64,000 bases of DNA from Hyphomicrobiales bacterium (GTDB lineage Bacteria; Pseudomonadota; Alphaproteobacteria; Rhizobiales; Rhizobiaceae), in assembly GCA_900473805.1 (NCBI GenBank), contig UCMS01000008.1, forward strand, positions 124,001 through 188,000, written 5' to 3'. The translations under genes and the position numbers were made by a program. The notes beneath the pieces were generated by a model that saw nothing but the letters and a program-made list of their open reading frames with translations, was not told the DNA's origin and searched no databases. The stretch's first letter is position 1. Each line of letters opens with the position of its first letter. Below are positions 45,335-54,467 of this stretch, in pieces.

Positions 45335-45350
45335 GCGGCATGCGTGCCGC
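45335..45350 (-). terminator. Small hairpin after fliP
   Basis: GCGGCA and TGCCGC form a six-pair stem with a TGCG loop, three bases past the fliP stop. The following minus-strand sequence is only moderately T-rich. It is a possible end of the long flgF-fliP transcript. Confidence 0.45.
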
Positions 45351-45353
45351 ATG

Positions 45354-46091
45354 TCAGGCGAAGGATCGGACCAGGCTTCCGACGAGCAGATTCCAGCCGT
45401 CGATCAGGACGAAGAACAGGATCTTGAAGGGGAGAGAGATCGATGTTGGCGGCAACATCATCATACCCATGGCCATGGTGATGGTCGCAACGACCATGTC
45501 GATGACGAGGAACGGCAGAATGATAAGGAAGCCGATCTCGAAACCGCGACGGATTTCCGACAACATGAATGCCGGTATCAGGACGCGGTAGTCGATCTTA
45601 CCGTCGGCAATGGTTGCCTGCCCGCGCTCATTGGCGATGTCGACGAAGAGCTTGAGGTCCTTGTCACGGGTATTGGCGGTCATAAAGGTGCGGAAGGGTT
45701 CTGCGATCCGCGCCACCGCTTCGGCTTCGGTGATCTGGTTGGCCAGCAGGGGTTGCGCGCCGTTTGTCCACGCCTGATCCATGGTGGGCGCCATGACATA
45801 AAAGGTCATGAAAAGCGCCATGCTGGTCAGGATCATGTTGGAAGGTGTTGTCGCCAGGCCCATGCCCGAGCGCAGGATCGAAAACGCGATCAGGAAGCGC
45901 GGGAAACTGGTGACCATGATCAGGATGCCGGGTGCGATCGACAGCACCGTGAGCAGGCCGAACGTCCGAATGATCCACGCCGCCACCGACCCGTCGATCG
46001 GGGTGTTGAAGATCTCGGTCGGGAACTGCTGGGCCACAGCCAGTTCCGGCGCCATCATCATGACGGCGACGAGGATAAGAAGCCGAATCAT
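45354..46091 (-). CDS. fliP: Flagellar export gate protein FliP
   Basis: 245 residues with a cleavable signal peptide (MIRLLILVAVMMMAPELAVA), as is usual for FliP. Signatures: FGLLTVLSIAPGILIMVTSFPRFLIAFSILRSGMG and GWNLLVGSLV at the end. It forms the export pore with FliQ and FliR. It overlaps fliL by four bases and is the last gene of the long rod/ring operon. No fliO was seen. Confidence 0.96.
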   Translation of the reverse strand: MIRLLILVAVMMMAPELAVAQQFPTEIFNTPIDGSVAAWIIRTFGLLTVLSIAPGILIMVTSFPRFLIAFSILRSGMGLATTPSNMILTSMALFMTFYVMAPTMDQAWTNGAQPLLANQITEAEAVARIAEPFRTFMTANTRDKDLKLFVDIANERGQATIADGKIDYRVLIPAFMLSEIRRGFEIGFLIILPFLVIDMVVATITMAMGMMMLPPTSISLPFKILFFVLIDGWNLLVGSLVRSFA

Positions 46092-46600
46092 TCGATCACA
46101 AGGGTTCTGAACATTACCTTGGATACGCGCCCTTCCGAGCGGAGGTCAACTCGCTCCTGGAGGTCATCCTTGAGATATTGAAAGCCCCGGGGACCTTCGA
46201 CCTGCTGCAGGGAAACGGTGCGCAGATAAGCGAGGATGTCCTGATGAACATCCTCCGCGACCTTGACGTCCGCAGGGCCGTTGAACATCAGGGCGACCTC
46301 GACCCGGATCCAGTTTTCCGAGGGATAGGCGAGATTGGTGGTGATGGGCTCCAGGGCCACGACCCCGTTGGCCTCCGTCGAGATATGAGGCAGACCCTCT
46401 TCCTTCTTGGCCTCACCATGACCAGCCGCAGGGGCTTCGGCTGCAGCTGCGGCCTCTTCCGCCTGTTTGACCTTCGGGGCCAGCATGGTGCCTATTGCCC
46501 AGCCGCCGCCGCCGCCAACGACAGTCAGCACGACAAGCGGAATGACGAGCGCCATCAATCCCGACTTTTTCTTGCCTTCGGCTTCCTGGTTCTCTTCCAT
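46088..46600 (-). CDS. fliL: Stator-associated basal body protein FliL
   Basis: 170 residues. A short cytoplasmic end precedes one membrane helix (LMALVIPLVVLTVVGGGGGWAIGTML). An Ala/Glu-rich linker and the FliL periplasmic domain follow (NWIRVEVALMFNGPADVKVAEDVHQDILAYL, ending VSKVMFRTLVIE). It surrounds or stabilises stators. A second protein of similar layout lies at 22.85-23.39 kb. Confidence 0.92.
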   Translation of the reverse strand: MEENQEAEGKKKSGLMALVIPLVVLTVVGGGGGWAIGTMLAPKVKQAEEAAAAAEAPAAGHGEAKKEEGLPHISTEANGVVALEPITTNLAYPSENWIRVEVALMFNGPADVKVAEDVHQDILAYLRTVSLQQVEGPRGFQYLKDDLQERVDLRSEGRVSKVMFRTLVIE

Positions 46601-46626
46601 CAGTGATCCCTATGCTCCCGCCGTGG

Positions 46627-47346
46627 TCAGAAGGGCGAATAGATGTCGACGACCTGCTGGCCGATCGGAGGCTGTTGCATTTCCGTCAGGCGGCCGCGGC
46701 CGCCATAGGAAATGCGGGCTTCCGCGATCTTGTCATAGGAGATGGTGTTCTCGGCATCGACGTCCTGAGGACGCGCAATACCGGCGACATTCAGGATGCG
46801 GATCTCGTGATTGACGCGGACCTCCTGCGAGCCGCTGATCAGCAAGTTGCCGTTTTCGAGAATGCCGGTGACAACAGCCGCGATCAGGAGGTTCAACTTT
46901 TCAGAACGCTCCGTCTTGCCGTCACCCTTGCTGCTGGTGCTCGAATCCGTCGAGAGGTCGCCCGTGGTGCCGGTGTCGGTAGAGAAGCCGAGGAACTCCT
47001 TCACTTCGGCGCCCCATGTCAGAGACGTGCCATTGGTCCGGCTGCGGTCTGTCGCGTTCTTGAACGAGGCCCTGTCGTCGATCTCGATCTTGACCGTGAG
47101 AATGTCGCCCACGTTCAGAGCGCGAGCATCCTTGAAGAGTGCCGACTGATTGTCGCTCCACAGCGAGTATCCGCTCGCGGTCTGCATCGGTTGCTTCGGA
47201 TAAAGCGCCATTTGCGGGGTCTGGCTGTAGCGGAGACCGGATCCGATCGGGCTCATCGCCGGTGCGTTGCCGATTTCCTTGATGGTCTGGCTCTGGCAGC
47301 CAGCCAGGAGGAGAATGGCCAGCAGGGCTGGAGAACGCTTGGTCAT
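46627..47346 (-). CDS. flgH: Flagellar L-ring lipoprotein FlgH
   Basis: 239 residues. The lipoprotein signal peptide ends at LLLAGC, with Cys as the lipidation site. The body has LWSDNQSALFKDARALNVGDILTVKIEIDDRASFKN and LLISGSQEVRVNHEIRILNVAGIARPQDVD, both typical of FlgH. It forms the outer-membrane L ring. It follows motE with a four-base overlap. Confidence 0.96.
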   Translation of the reverse strand: MTKRSPALLAILLLAGCQSQTIKEIGNAPAMSPIGSGLRYSQTPQMALYPKQPMQTASGYSLWSDNQSALFKDARALNVGDILTVKIEIDDRASFKNATDRSRTNGTSLTWGAEVKEFLGFSTDTGTTGDLSTDSSTSSKGDGKTERSEKLNLLIAAVVTGILENGNLLISGSQEVRVNHEIRILNVAGIARPQDVDAENTISYDKIAEARISYGGRGRLTEMQQPPIGQQVVDIYSPF

Positions 47347-47888
47347 GACGGATCCTTCGAAGTGGTGGGGTCGCCGGCGCTCGACATGATCGAGGCGACT
47401 GCGGCCGCCTTGTCCGGCTTCATCTCTGTGAGGATGAGGCTCGATTGACGGGGCGGCAGCTTCATGATGATGGCGGCTGCGAGCATCACATCGGTTTCCG
47501 CCAGCTGTGGTGCTGCGGCGTCCGGTGCCATTTTGCGATAGATCTCGATGAGCTGCTCATCCGCCTTTTTCATGAACTCGTTACGCCGCGTCAGCCAGTC
47601 TTCGTATTCAGCGCGGCGCGTTTCGAGCACCGAAATGCGACTGTCGACATCGGCTTGCAGCTTTTCGAGTTCCTGTTTCTGCAGCAAATAGCGCTGGTCG
47701 CGCGCGGCATCGGCAATGCTGGAGCAGAACTGCTTGATTTCAGCCTCGGAAGCCGCGTCGAGCGGCGGCTGCGGTTGTTGCTGGCCCACCGCAATTCCGG
47801 CGAAGGCCGGCAGCGTGGCGATCAGGATGACCGCGGCACCGCTGCGCAGGATGGTTCGGGACGGCGTAAAGGTCTTAAATTGGATCAT
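47343..47888 (-). CDS. motE: Periplasmic MotC chaperone MotE
   Basis: 181 residues with an N-terminal hydrophobic signal (SGAAVILIATLPAFAGIAVG). A coiled coil follows (ELEKLQADVDSRISVLETRRAEYEDWLTRR), and the C-terminal segment (AAAIIMKLPPRQSSLILTEM) resembles the MgtE N-terminal repeat. One Cys (KQFCSSIADAA) could form an intermolecular disulfide. In S. meliloti MotE is a chaperone specific for MotC. It lies between flgI and flgH, overlapping both by four bases. Confidence 0.9.
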   Translation of the reverse strand: MIQFKTFTPSRTILRSGAAVILIATLPAFAGIAVGQQQPQPPLDAASEAEIKQFCSSIADAARDQRYLLQKQELEKLQADVDSRISVLETRRAEYEDWLTRRNEFMKKADEQLIEIYRKMAPDAAAPQLAETDVMLAAAIIMKLPPRQSSLILTEMKPDKAAAVASIMSSAGDPTTSKDPS

Positions 47889-49006
47889 TGCAGGACGAGC
47901 TCCGCTTGCAGCGCACCCGCCGACTTGATGCCCTGGAGAATGGCGATGATCCCGTCCGGTTTGACGCCGATGCTGTTCAGTCCGCTGACCAGGGTTCGTA
48001 GGTCCGGCCCCTCGACGACGGCGATCTTGTCACCGGTCTTTTGAGCAATGATGTCGGTCTGGTCCTGGATCGCGGTCTGTCCACGGGAGAAGGGTTCAGG
48101 CTGGACGACCTGCGGTGTCTCGGAGACTGTCACGGTCAGCGTTCCGTATGCCACGGCAACGCGGGAAACCCGAACGTCGGCGCCGATCACGATGGTTCCC
48201 GTGCGCTCGTTGATCACCACCTTGGCGGGCGAGTCTGTCGCCACAACGAGGTTTTCGATGTCCGCCATAAGACGCGCAAGATCGGCCGTCCGGGGCTTTT
48301 GGATAACCACTTCCTGGCTGTCACGCGCTTCCGCGATCGGCGCACCGTAGTTGGCGGCCGAGTAGGCATTGATGGTATCGGCGATCCGCAGCGACGTGGT
48401 GAAGTCGGCATTGCGCAACTGAAGAACGAGGTTGACCGCGTCCTTGAACTTGGAAGGCAGTTCGCGCTCGATGATCGCGCCCCCGGGGACACGACCTGAG
48501 GTCGTGATGCCTTCCTGAACACTGGCAGCATTGCCTTGCGCCGTGAAGCCGGACACGATGACGGATCCCTGCGCGACGGCGTAGATCTGACCGTCGGCGC
48601 CGGTCAAGGAGGTCATGACCAGCGTTCCTCCGCGAAGGGACGTCGAATCGCCGAGCGAACTTGCGGTCACATCGATGCGGCTGCCGGGGCTGGCAAAGGG
48701 CGGGAGGTTGGCAGTCACCATGACGGCCGCGACATTCTTAGCGTTCGACTGACCGCCTTGCGTCGAAATTCCGAGGTTCTGCAACATCGCCCGCATGGAC
48801 TGGTCGGTGAACGGCGAAGAACGCAGGCTGTCACCGGTGCCCTGAAGGCCGACCACGAGGCCGTAACCGATTAGCTGGTTGTCACGGCCGGACTGCAGCG
48901 AGGCGATGTCTTTGATGCGCGAATTCGTCGCCAGCGCCGGCTCGAAGGGAGCAAGTACGAGCGACAGGATGCAGAAGATGATCCGCGTTCTGGAGAGCAA
49001 TCTCAT
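47885..49006 (-). CDS. flgI: Flagellar P-ring protein FlgI
   Basis: 373 residues with a signal peptide (FCILSLVLAPFEPALA). Signatures: SRIKDIASLQSGRDNQLIGYGLVVGLQGTGDSL near the start and DLRTLVSGLNSIGVKPDGIIAILQGIKSAGALQAELVLQ at the end. It builds the P ring around the rod in peptidoglycan, aided by FlgA. It overlaps flgA and motE by four bases each. Confidence 0.96.
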   Translation of the reverse strand: MRLLSRTRIIFCILSLVLAPFEPALATNSRIKDIASLQSGRDNQLIGYGLVVGLQGTGDSLRSSPFTDQSMRAMLQNLGISTQGGQSNAKNVAAVMVTANLPPFASPGSRIDVTASSLGDSTSLRGGTLVMTSLTGADGQIYAVAQGSVIVSGFTAQGNAASVQEGITTSGRVPGGAIIERELPSKFKDAVNLVLQLRNADFTTSLRIADTINAYSAANYGAPIAEARDSQEVVIQKPRTADLARLMADIENLVVATDSPAKVVINERTGTIVIGADVRVSRVAVAYGTLTVTVSETPQVVQPEPFSRGQTAIQDQTDIIAQKTGDKIAVVEGPDLRTLVSGLNSIGVKPDGIIAILQGIKSAGALQAELVLQ

Positions 49007-49479
49007 TTTGCCATCACCTGTACAGTCCCGTCGGCCATAACCGTGCCGGACACGATCGTGCCTGAGTCAATATTGCGCACCTTGATCACGTCGCCGACCA
49101 AGGCATCGGTGAGCGGGGTGCCGCTGGCGCTGATCAGCATATTGCCGATCGCAAAGGTCAGACGGACGCTGCCGCCGCGCTTGACCGCGAAGGCCTCGCG
49201 CAGGCTGGCAACCGGGATGGTTCGGCCAGGCAGCAGCGTGCGCTTGGTCACCATGCCCACCACCTCTTCCTTGGTGCGGGCGTAACCGCCGGACAGATTG
49301 GGGTTGGTCACGTCGACAACGTTGACCTGGTCGGCAGACACGGTCTCGCCGGGATAGATCACACGCGTTGGAACCACGGCCGTGTCCTTCGCGAACGCGA
49401 GACCCGCGCCAAGACCGAGGGTGGCGACGGCCAGCGCCGCAATGCGTGCCAAATATCCGAGTGTTCGGCGAAACCTCAT
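49003..49479 (-). CDS. flgA: P-ring assembly chaperone FlgA
   Basis: 158 residues with a signal peptide (IAALAVATLGLGAGLAFA). The SAF-like domain has TLLPGRTIPVASLREAFAVKRGGSVRLTF and a C-terminal GDVIKVRNIDSGTIVSGTVMADGTVQVMAK. It is shorter than enteric FlgA (about 219 residues), as in other rhizobia. It assists FlgI polymerisation in the periplasm. Confidence 0.94.
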   Translation of the reverse strand: MRFRRTLGYLARIAALAVATLGLGAGLAFAKDTAVVPTRVIYPGETVSADQVNVVDVTNPNLSGGYARTKEEVVGMVTKRTLLPGRTIPVASLREAFAVKRGGSVRLTFAIGNMLISASGTPLTDALVGDVIKVRNIDSGTIVSGTVMADGTVQVMAK

Positions 49480-49496
49480 GTTTGCCTCCAGTTGTC

Positions 49497-50285
49497 TTAC
49501 TTGAGGTTCTTGCTGACGATCTGAGCCATTTCGTCGGCGGTGGTGATAACCTTGGAATTCATCTCGTAGGCGCGCTGTGCAGAGATCATGTCTGTGATCT
49601 CCTTGACGGAATCGACGTTCGAGGCTTCCAGGTAGGACTGCTTCAGGTAACCGAAGCCCGGGTCCTCCGGCACGCCGACGATCGCCTCGCCCGAGGCGGT
49701 CGTCTCGGCGAAGAGGTTGTCGCCGAGCGGCTTCAGGCCGGCTTCGTTGACGAAGTTGGCCACGGTGAGCTGGCCGATGTCTGTGTAGTTGGAATCGTTC
49801 CCCAGACGAGCAGACACCTGACCAGTGCGGCTGATGACGACTTCGGTCGCATTCTGGGGGATCGTGATCTGTGGGGTAACCAGGTAGCCATCAATGGTCA
49901 CCAACTGGCCCTGAGCATTCATGTTGAAGGCGCCGGAGCGGCTGTAGAAGGTCTGACCATCAGGGCTTTCGATCTGGAACCAGCCACGTCCGATGATCGC
50001 GATATCCAGTTCATTGCCTGTCTGCGTCAGTTCGCCCTGAGTATGAATGTTGCGCACGGCAGCGGTCTGAACGCCGAGACCGATATTGGCTCCTTCCGGC
50101 ACGATCGCCTGATTGGCGCGGTTCGGCACGCCCTGGGCTCGCTCGGTCTGGTAGAGAAGGTCGGTGAATTCTGCACGCGCGCGCTTGAAGCCCGTCGTGT
50201 TGATGTTGGCGATATTGTTCGCGATGACCTCAAGATTGGTCTGCTGGGCATCCATACCCGTGGCTGCGATGGCAAGCGCTCTCAT
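49497..50285 (-). CDS. flgG: Distal rod protein FlgG
   Basis: 262 residues. N-terminal rod motif [41 protein letters not shown]-terminal motif [36 protein letters not shown]. It forms the distal rod. It lies 15 bases after fliE in the operon and 17 before flgA. Confidence 0.96.
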   Translation of the reverse strand: MRALAIAATGMDAQQTNLEVIANNIANINTTGFKRARAEFTDLLYQTERAQGVPNRANQAIVPEGANIGLGVQTAAVRNIHTQGELTQTGNELDIAIIGRGWFQIESPDGQTFYSRSGAFNMNAQGQLVTIDGYLVTPQITIPQNATEVVISRTGQVSARLGNDSNYTDIGQLTVANFVNEAGLKPLGDNLFAETTASGEAIVGVPEDPGFGYLKQSYLEASNVDSVKEITDMISAQRAYEMNSKVITTADEMAQIVSKNLK

Positions 50286-50300
50286 ATGTCTATACCCCTA

Positions 50301-50639
50301 CTAGATCTGCATCTTCGTGATTTCGAGATAGGCGTTGACGATCTTGTCGCGGAAGGCGATCGCCGTCTGGAGCGACTGCTCCGCCTGCATGACCGCATCG
50401 ACCACTTCACGCGTGTTCGCCTTGCCGGTCAGACCGTCGAAGGAGGTCTGTTCGGCCTGCTTGAGGTTGTTCGACGCCTGGGTCGCCATGTCGGTCAATG
50501 CCGACAGGAAGGTCTCGCCGGTGGACATGCCAGGGGTCGGCCCTTCGGCGGCCTGGCTCTTGGCCGAGAAGATGCTCGACATGGAGTCGAGGCCTTGGGT
50601 GCCGGAAATCATGCCGGCCTTTGTGATGGATTCGATCAT
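50301..50639 (-). CDS. fliE: Proximal rod/MS-ring junction protein FliE
   Basis: 112 residues. The second half ([67 protein letters not shown]) matches FliE. It links the MS ring to the rod. It overlaps flgC by four bases, the usual flgB-flgC-fliE order. Confidence 0.95.
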   Translation of the reverse strand: MIESITKAGMISGTQGLDSMSSIFSAKSQAAEGPTPGMSTGETFLSALTDMATQASNNLKQAEQTSFDGLTGKANTREVVDAVMQAEQSLQTAIAFRDKIVNAYLEITKMQI

Positions 50640-51058
50640 TGCGAGGCCTTCAGCAGGGCAATTGTCTGGGAAACCATGTCGCGGGTCTGCTTGATGGTCT
50701 GCAGATTGGCTTCATAGGTTCGGTTCGTTTCGCGCATGTCGCCCATTTCGATCAGGACGTTCACGTTCGGCATCTTGACGATGCCCTTCTCGTTGGCAGC
50801 CGGGTTGCCAGGGTCGTATTCCTCAATGAAATCCGACTTATCGACACCGAGCTTCTTCACCTCGACAGTCTCGGCGCCGGTCAACCGGTCGAGTTCGCTG
50901 CCGAAGGTGATGGTCTTGCGGCGATAGGGATCGGCGCCGGGTGTGTCGCCAGTCGTGCGGGCGTTGGCAATGTTTTCGGAGACGATACGCATGCGAGTGG
51001 ACTGGGCTTCCAGACCACTGCCCGCGACCTTGAGGGCTGCACTTAAGGGATCGGTCAT
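50636..51058 (-). CDS. flgC: Proximal rod protein FlgC
   Basis: 140 residues. N-terminal [41 protein letters not shown] and C-terminal [38 protein letters not shown] are diagnostic. Its start and the flgB stop share one base. It is a rod subunit between MS ring and distal rod. Confidence 0.96.
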   Translation of the reverse strand: MTDPLSAALKVAGSGLEAQSTRMRIVSENIANARTTGDTPGADPYRRKTITFGSELDRLTGAETVEVKKLGVDKSDFIEEYDPGNPAANEKGIVKMPNVNVLIEMGDMRETNRTYEANLQTIKQTRDMVSQTIALLKASQ

Positions 51059-51462
51059 CAGCGTTTCACCGTCATCAGCATCATGCGATGGAAAGAGGAC
51101 ATCAGGGAGGTATTGAGCTCGTGCTGGCGCTTGATCTCACCGGTCTTGGTAAGTTCTTCCGCAATGGCGACGGAGTTTCCGGATTCCTGCACACCGATCT
51201 CATCGTTCAGCTGCGATTCTTCGATGGCGATGTTCTCGTCGCTGAGATCGTTGGATGCCATGTGACCCGGCTGGGTGACGGCCATGCCCTGCACCATCGC
51301 TGTCCGGTCCAGAACAGCGTCGAAGGGGGTGATATCCTTGGCCAGGTATTTCGGCGTGTTGGCATTGGCGATGTTCGTCGCCACCACCTGTTGGCGCACC
51401 GAGAGCCATTCGGCCTGTCGCGAGGCCAGCTCGAACAACTGGATGGGATTCATGGGCGTCAC
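51058..51462 (-). CDS. flgB: Proximal rod protein FlgB
   Basis: 134 residues. The rod motif is [45 protein letters not shown], and the C-terminal motif [24 protein letters not shown]. It leads the flgB-flgC-fliE-flgG run. The 66 bases upstream could hold a promoter, but transcription may also continue from flgF-fliI. Confidence 0.95.
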   Translation of the reverse strand: MTPMNPIQLFELASRQAEWLSVRQQVVATNIANANTPKYLAKDITPFDAVLDRTAMVQGMAVTQPGHMASNDLSDENIAIEESQLNDEIGVQESGNSVAIAEELTKTGEIKRQHELNTSLMSSFHRMMLMTVKR

Positions 51463-51528
51463 TCCGTCTTGTACTGTTCGGAGCCTAGGCCGGTAATCTT
51501 GCGTGGGACTTGCTCGCCCCGCGCCGCG

Positions 51529-52098
51529 TCAGTTGTTTTGATAGATGTCGCCCGTCGACGTGACGATGACCCACTTGCCGTCTCGCTGTTCGAGCGTGGC
51601 GACGCGGCTGTTGTCGGGGAGAATCGACCCCACGCGAACCAGATACATGCCTCCCTGATCCTCGATCAGGGCGCGCCCGTTGGCGACGTGAAGAAGGCGG
51701 AATCCGCTCTTGCCCGGGAAGGGCTGTGACGTCGCGGGCTCCAGACCCTCCGGACGCTCCTTGCCCAATGTCGGCACCGTGGCCGTCACGATCTGGTCAA
51801 CCTGCGGCGGCGCTGCGGGGCTTTCGCCTCCATCATCGTCCTTGTCGACGAGCGCGAGCGGTGAAACGCTGAAGACGTTGCGGCCCGGCCCTTCAGGCAG
51901 GTCGCGCGTCCTGGTCCAGTCGGCAACGCGGATGCCGAACTTTTCTTCATTGAAGAAGACGTACCAGGGGAAAAGGGCTGCTCCGCAGGCAAGCGCTATG
52001 CCGGTGAAGGCGAGCACGCGGTCAACCGTCGGCACGCGCCGCTTGGAACGGCTCGGCACCAACGGCACGACTGGCTCGTCTGCATCGAAATCGGTCAT
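51529..52098 (-). CDS. Conserved membrane protein of the rhizobial flagellar operon, function unknown
   Basis: 189 residues. A basic N-terminal tail precedes one membrane helix (about 26-48, VLAFTGIALACGAALFPWYVFF). A variable Pro/Asp-rich linker and a small C-terminal beta domain follow (FRLLHVANGRALIEDQGGMYLVRVGSILPDNSRVATLEQ). That domain looks somewhat like PilP/GspC-type periplasmic modules. It sits two bases after fliI, where fliJ is often found, but it is not a FliJ. Retention in the operon suggests a basal-body role. I do not recognise a known name. Confidence 0.7.
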   Translation of the reverse strand: MTDFDADEPVVPLVPSRSKRRVPTVDRVLAFTGIALACGAALFPWYVFFNEEKFGIRVADWTRTRDLPEGPGRNVFSVSPLALVDKDDDGGESPAAPPQVDQIVTATVPTLGKERPEGLEPATSQPFPGKSGFRLLHVANGRALIEDQGGMYLVRVGSILPDNSRVATLEQRDGKWVIVTSTGDIYQNN

Positions 52099-52100
52099 TG

Positions 52101-53492
52101 TCAGCCCCTCTGCCTCATGCCTGCCTGGCCACCGGCCGCTGCCTTCAGGGCATTCGCCAGGTCGGCATAGGCATCAATTGCCGGCTTGTCGCCCGGCGTC
52201 TGTTTCAAGATGTCGTAGATCACCGGCACCTGCTTGATCGCCATGTCGAGGTCGGGATCGGAACCGTTTCGATAGCCGCCGATCAGGCGCAGATCCCGCG
52301 TTTCCTCGAAGCGGTGGATCAACGCCTTGAGGCGCGAGACCAGCTTCTCCTGCTCGGAGGTCCAGGCCTTGCGGGCCAGTCGCGAAATGGAGGTCAAGGG
52401 ATTGATCGGCGGATAGCGCCCTTCGTCGGCGAGCGCGCGATCAAGCACAATATGGCCATCGAGAATACCACGGGTGGAGTCCGCAATGGGATCGTTGTGG
52501 TTGTCACCATCGACGAGGATGGAGATAATTGCGGTGATCGTGCCTGCCCCTTCGGCGCCCGGGCCGGCGCGTTCCAAGAGACGCGGGAGTTCGGTGAAGA
52601 CAGAGGCCGGATAGCCGCGGGCAATCGGCGGCTCACCGGCCGCAGTTGCAACCTCGCGGATCGCATGGGCAAAACGGGTCACGCTATCGACGATGAAGAG
52701 AACGTTCTCGCCTTTGTCGCGGAAGTGTTCCGCTATGGTTATTGCCGTCAACGGTGCCATCTTGCGCAACATCGGGCTCTCGTCACTGGTCGCGACGATC
52801 GCGATCGATTTGGCCATGTTGTCGCCAAGCGTGTCTTCGATGAACTCGCGGACTTCGCGGCCACGTTCGCCAACAAGCGCAATGACCACCTTGTCGAAGG
52901 CATCGGCGCGAGCCAACATCGACAGAAGCGTCGACTTGCCGACGCCCGAGCCGGCAAAAATGCCGAGACGCTGGCCAAGGCAAAGCGGCGAGAAGATATC
53001 GATGGCGCGCACGCCGGTCTTGAAACCGGTTTCCACGCGGCTTCGCGTCATGGAGGGCGGAGCCGTCGTCGAAATAGGCCGACGTTCCGTGCCCGACGCC
53101 AGGGCCGGACCATTATCGATCGGGTCGCACAGCGCATTCAGCGTGCGGCCACACCAGCTGTCGTCTGGGGCGATCCGAAAAGCTCCCTTGCGGATGACGA
53201 CATCGTGGATACCGATTGGCTCGCCCGGCTCGATCGGGCAGACATAGCAGACATCCGGCTCGACCCGGATGACCTCGCCAAGATGTATGCCATTCGACGA
53301 TCGATGAGCGACAAATTCACCCAGCCGCACATGCCGCGAGAGCCCGGTGACGGTATAGTGTCCGGCCGCAATGGTCCGGACATGACCTCCGTGAGTGACG
53401 GCATATTCAGGCTTGGAATAACGCTGCGCAAGCGAGACCAACTGGCCGAGCTTGGGGGAGAGTGGGAGGTCGTCTGTCGCCTGCAATGTCAT
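52101..53492 (-). CDS. fliI: Flagellum-specific export ATPase FliI
   Basis: 463 residues. Walker A is AGSGVGKST (180-188), LVGERGREVREF follows, and Walker B is NVLFIVDSVTRFAHA. It is a homologue of the F1 beta subunit. It forms a hexamer under the export gate with FliH and FliJ. It lies in the long operon between flgF (18 bases) and the unknown membrane protein. Confidence 0.96.
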   Translation of the reverse strand: MTLQATDDLPLSPKLGQLVSLAQRYSKPEYAVTHGGHVRTIAAGHYTVTGLSRHVRLGEFVAHRSSNGIHLGEVIRVEPDVCYVCPIEPGEPIGIHDVVIRKGAFRIAPDDSWCGRTLNALCDPIDNGPALASGTERRPISTTAPPSMTRSRVETGFKTGVRAIDIFSPLCLGQRLGIFAGSGVGKSTLLSMLARADAFDKVVIALVGERGREVREFIEDTLGDNMAKSIAIVATSDESPMLRKMAPLTAITIAEHFRDKGENVLFIVDSVTRFAHAIREVATAAGEPPIARGYPASVFTELPRLLERAGPGAEGAGTITAIISILVDGDNHNDPIADSTRGILDGHIVLDRALADEGRYPPINPLTSISRLARKAWTSEQEKLVSRLKALIHRFEETRDLRLIGGYRNGSDPDLDMAIKQVPVIYDILKQTPGDKPAIDAYADLANALKAAAGGQAGMRQRG

Positions 53493-53510
53493 TAACGTCC
53501 CATTTCAGGA

Positions 53511-54245
53511 TCAGGAGCTTCCGCCGAGAATCTTGATCGCGTCACCCATGGAGGCCTCGCTGTCACGGATGAGCGCGCTTACGCTTTCAAAGGCGCGGTT
53601 CACCTGGATCAGCTGCGTCATCTGGCTGATACCGTTGACGTTGGAATTCTCGACATAACCCTGCATGACCGAGATTTCCGGATTGTCGACAACCGGCTGC
53701 GGATTGTCGACGGTCGTGACACCGCTGTTTTCATAGCGAAGGAAGCCGTTGCGGACGTCCGCTGTGAACAGTCCGATCGTTGCCACCTGGCGACCATCCT
53801 GCAGGATCTTGCCATCGGCGCCGACTTCGGGCGGCCCGCCGGCACGGTTCAGCTGAATTGGTGCACCACCGGCATCGAGAACCGGATAGCCCTTGACCGA
53901 CACCAACTCACCCGTGTCGGTCATCGTGAAGCGGCCGTCACGGGTCAGAACCTGACCGACGGGCGTGTCGATGGCGAACCAGGCGTCGCCTTTGATCGCA
54001 AAGTCGAGTGCATTGTTGGTCTGAGCCAGTTCGCCATTCTTGGTGGAGAGATAGTCGTTGCCCTGGCTGACGAAGGCGATCTTGGCATTCAGGTCATTGC
54101 CTGTTTTGCTCAACATCTCGTCGAACTTCACCTCTGTGGCACGAAAGCCGACGGTGTTCACGTTGGCCATGTTGTCGGCGATGGTCGTCAGGCGGCGTTC
54201 GAGCGCCATCTGCGACGACAGGGACACATAGATTCCGGATTGCAC
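53511..54245 (-). CDS. flgF: Proximal rod protein FlgF, GTG start
   Basis: 244 residues from GTG 54245, seven bases after a GGAGG site; the frame is open farther up, but that part is not rod-like. N-terminal VQSGIYVSLSSQMALERRLTTIADNMANVNTVGFRATEVKF and C-terminal YVENSNVNGISQMTQLIQVNRAFESVSALIRDSE are rod-protein motifs. It is the first gene of the long minus-strand operon, divergent from motA. Confidence 0.92.
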   Translation of the reverse strand: MQSGIYVSLSSQMALERRLTTIADNMANVNTVGFRATEVKFDEMLSKTGNDLNAKIAFVSQGNDYLSTKNGELAQTNNALDFAIKGDAWFAIDTPVGQVLTRDGRFTMTDTGELVSVKGYPVLDAGGAPIQLNRAGGPPEVGADGKILQDGRQVATIGLFTADVRNGFLRYENSGVTTVDNPQPVVDNPEISVMQGYVENSNVNGISQMTQLIQVNRAFESVSALIRDSEASMGDAIKILGGSS

Positions 54246-54467
54246 TGTATTGCCTCCGATCGAGATGAATATCAGTAAATCATTATTTAACGCAGACTGC
54301 CTACGCTTGCTCCTGCTCTTCTGAGCCAAAAGCCTTGTGCGAAACTGTCGGTTCGGACGGCAAGATTTTAGCCGTCTGCCGGCCCAAAAATGAGGCCGTG
54401 ATTCAGCCTCACGCAAGGCACGAGACGTATCGCTTTCGGTGAAATGTAACGTTCAGGTGCGGGCACA
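54246..54467. promoter_or_regulatory. Divergent flgF / motA control region
   Basis: These 222 bases lie between oppositely directed flagellar operons. Two short inverted repeats are seen: GACGGC/GCCGTC (54356-54376) and TGAGGC/GCCTCA (54391-54411). An AT-rich patch (about 54266-54286) lies nearer flgF. VisNR-dependent promoters are expected here, but no consensus can be claimed. Confidence 0.5.

Noticed and set aside
45116..45353. A sigma-28 (TAAA...GCCGATAA) promoter for flagellin genes
   Set aside because: No convincing match was found upstream of flaA, flaB, flaD or flaC, and no fliA gene is in the window.
49368..50717. A 449-residue plus-strand frame opposite flgA-flgG-fliE
   Set aside because: It crosses several well-supported genes on the minus strand and has no domain.
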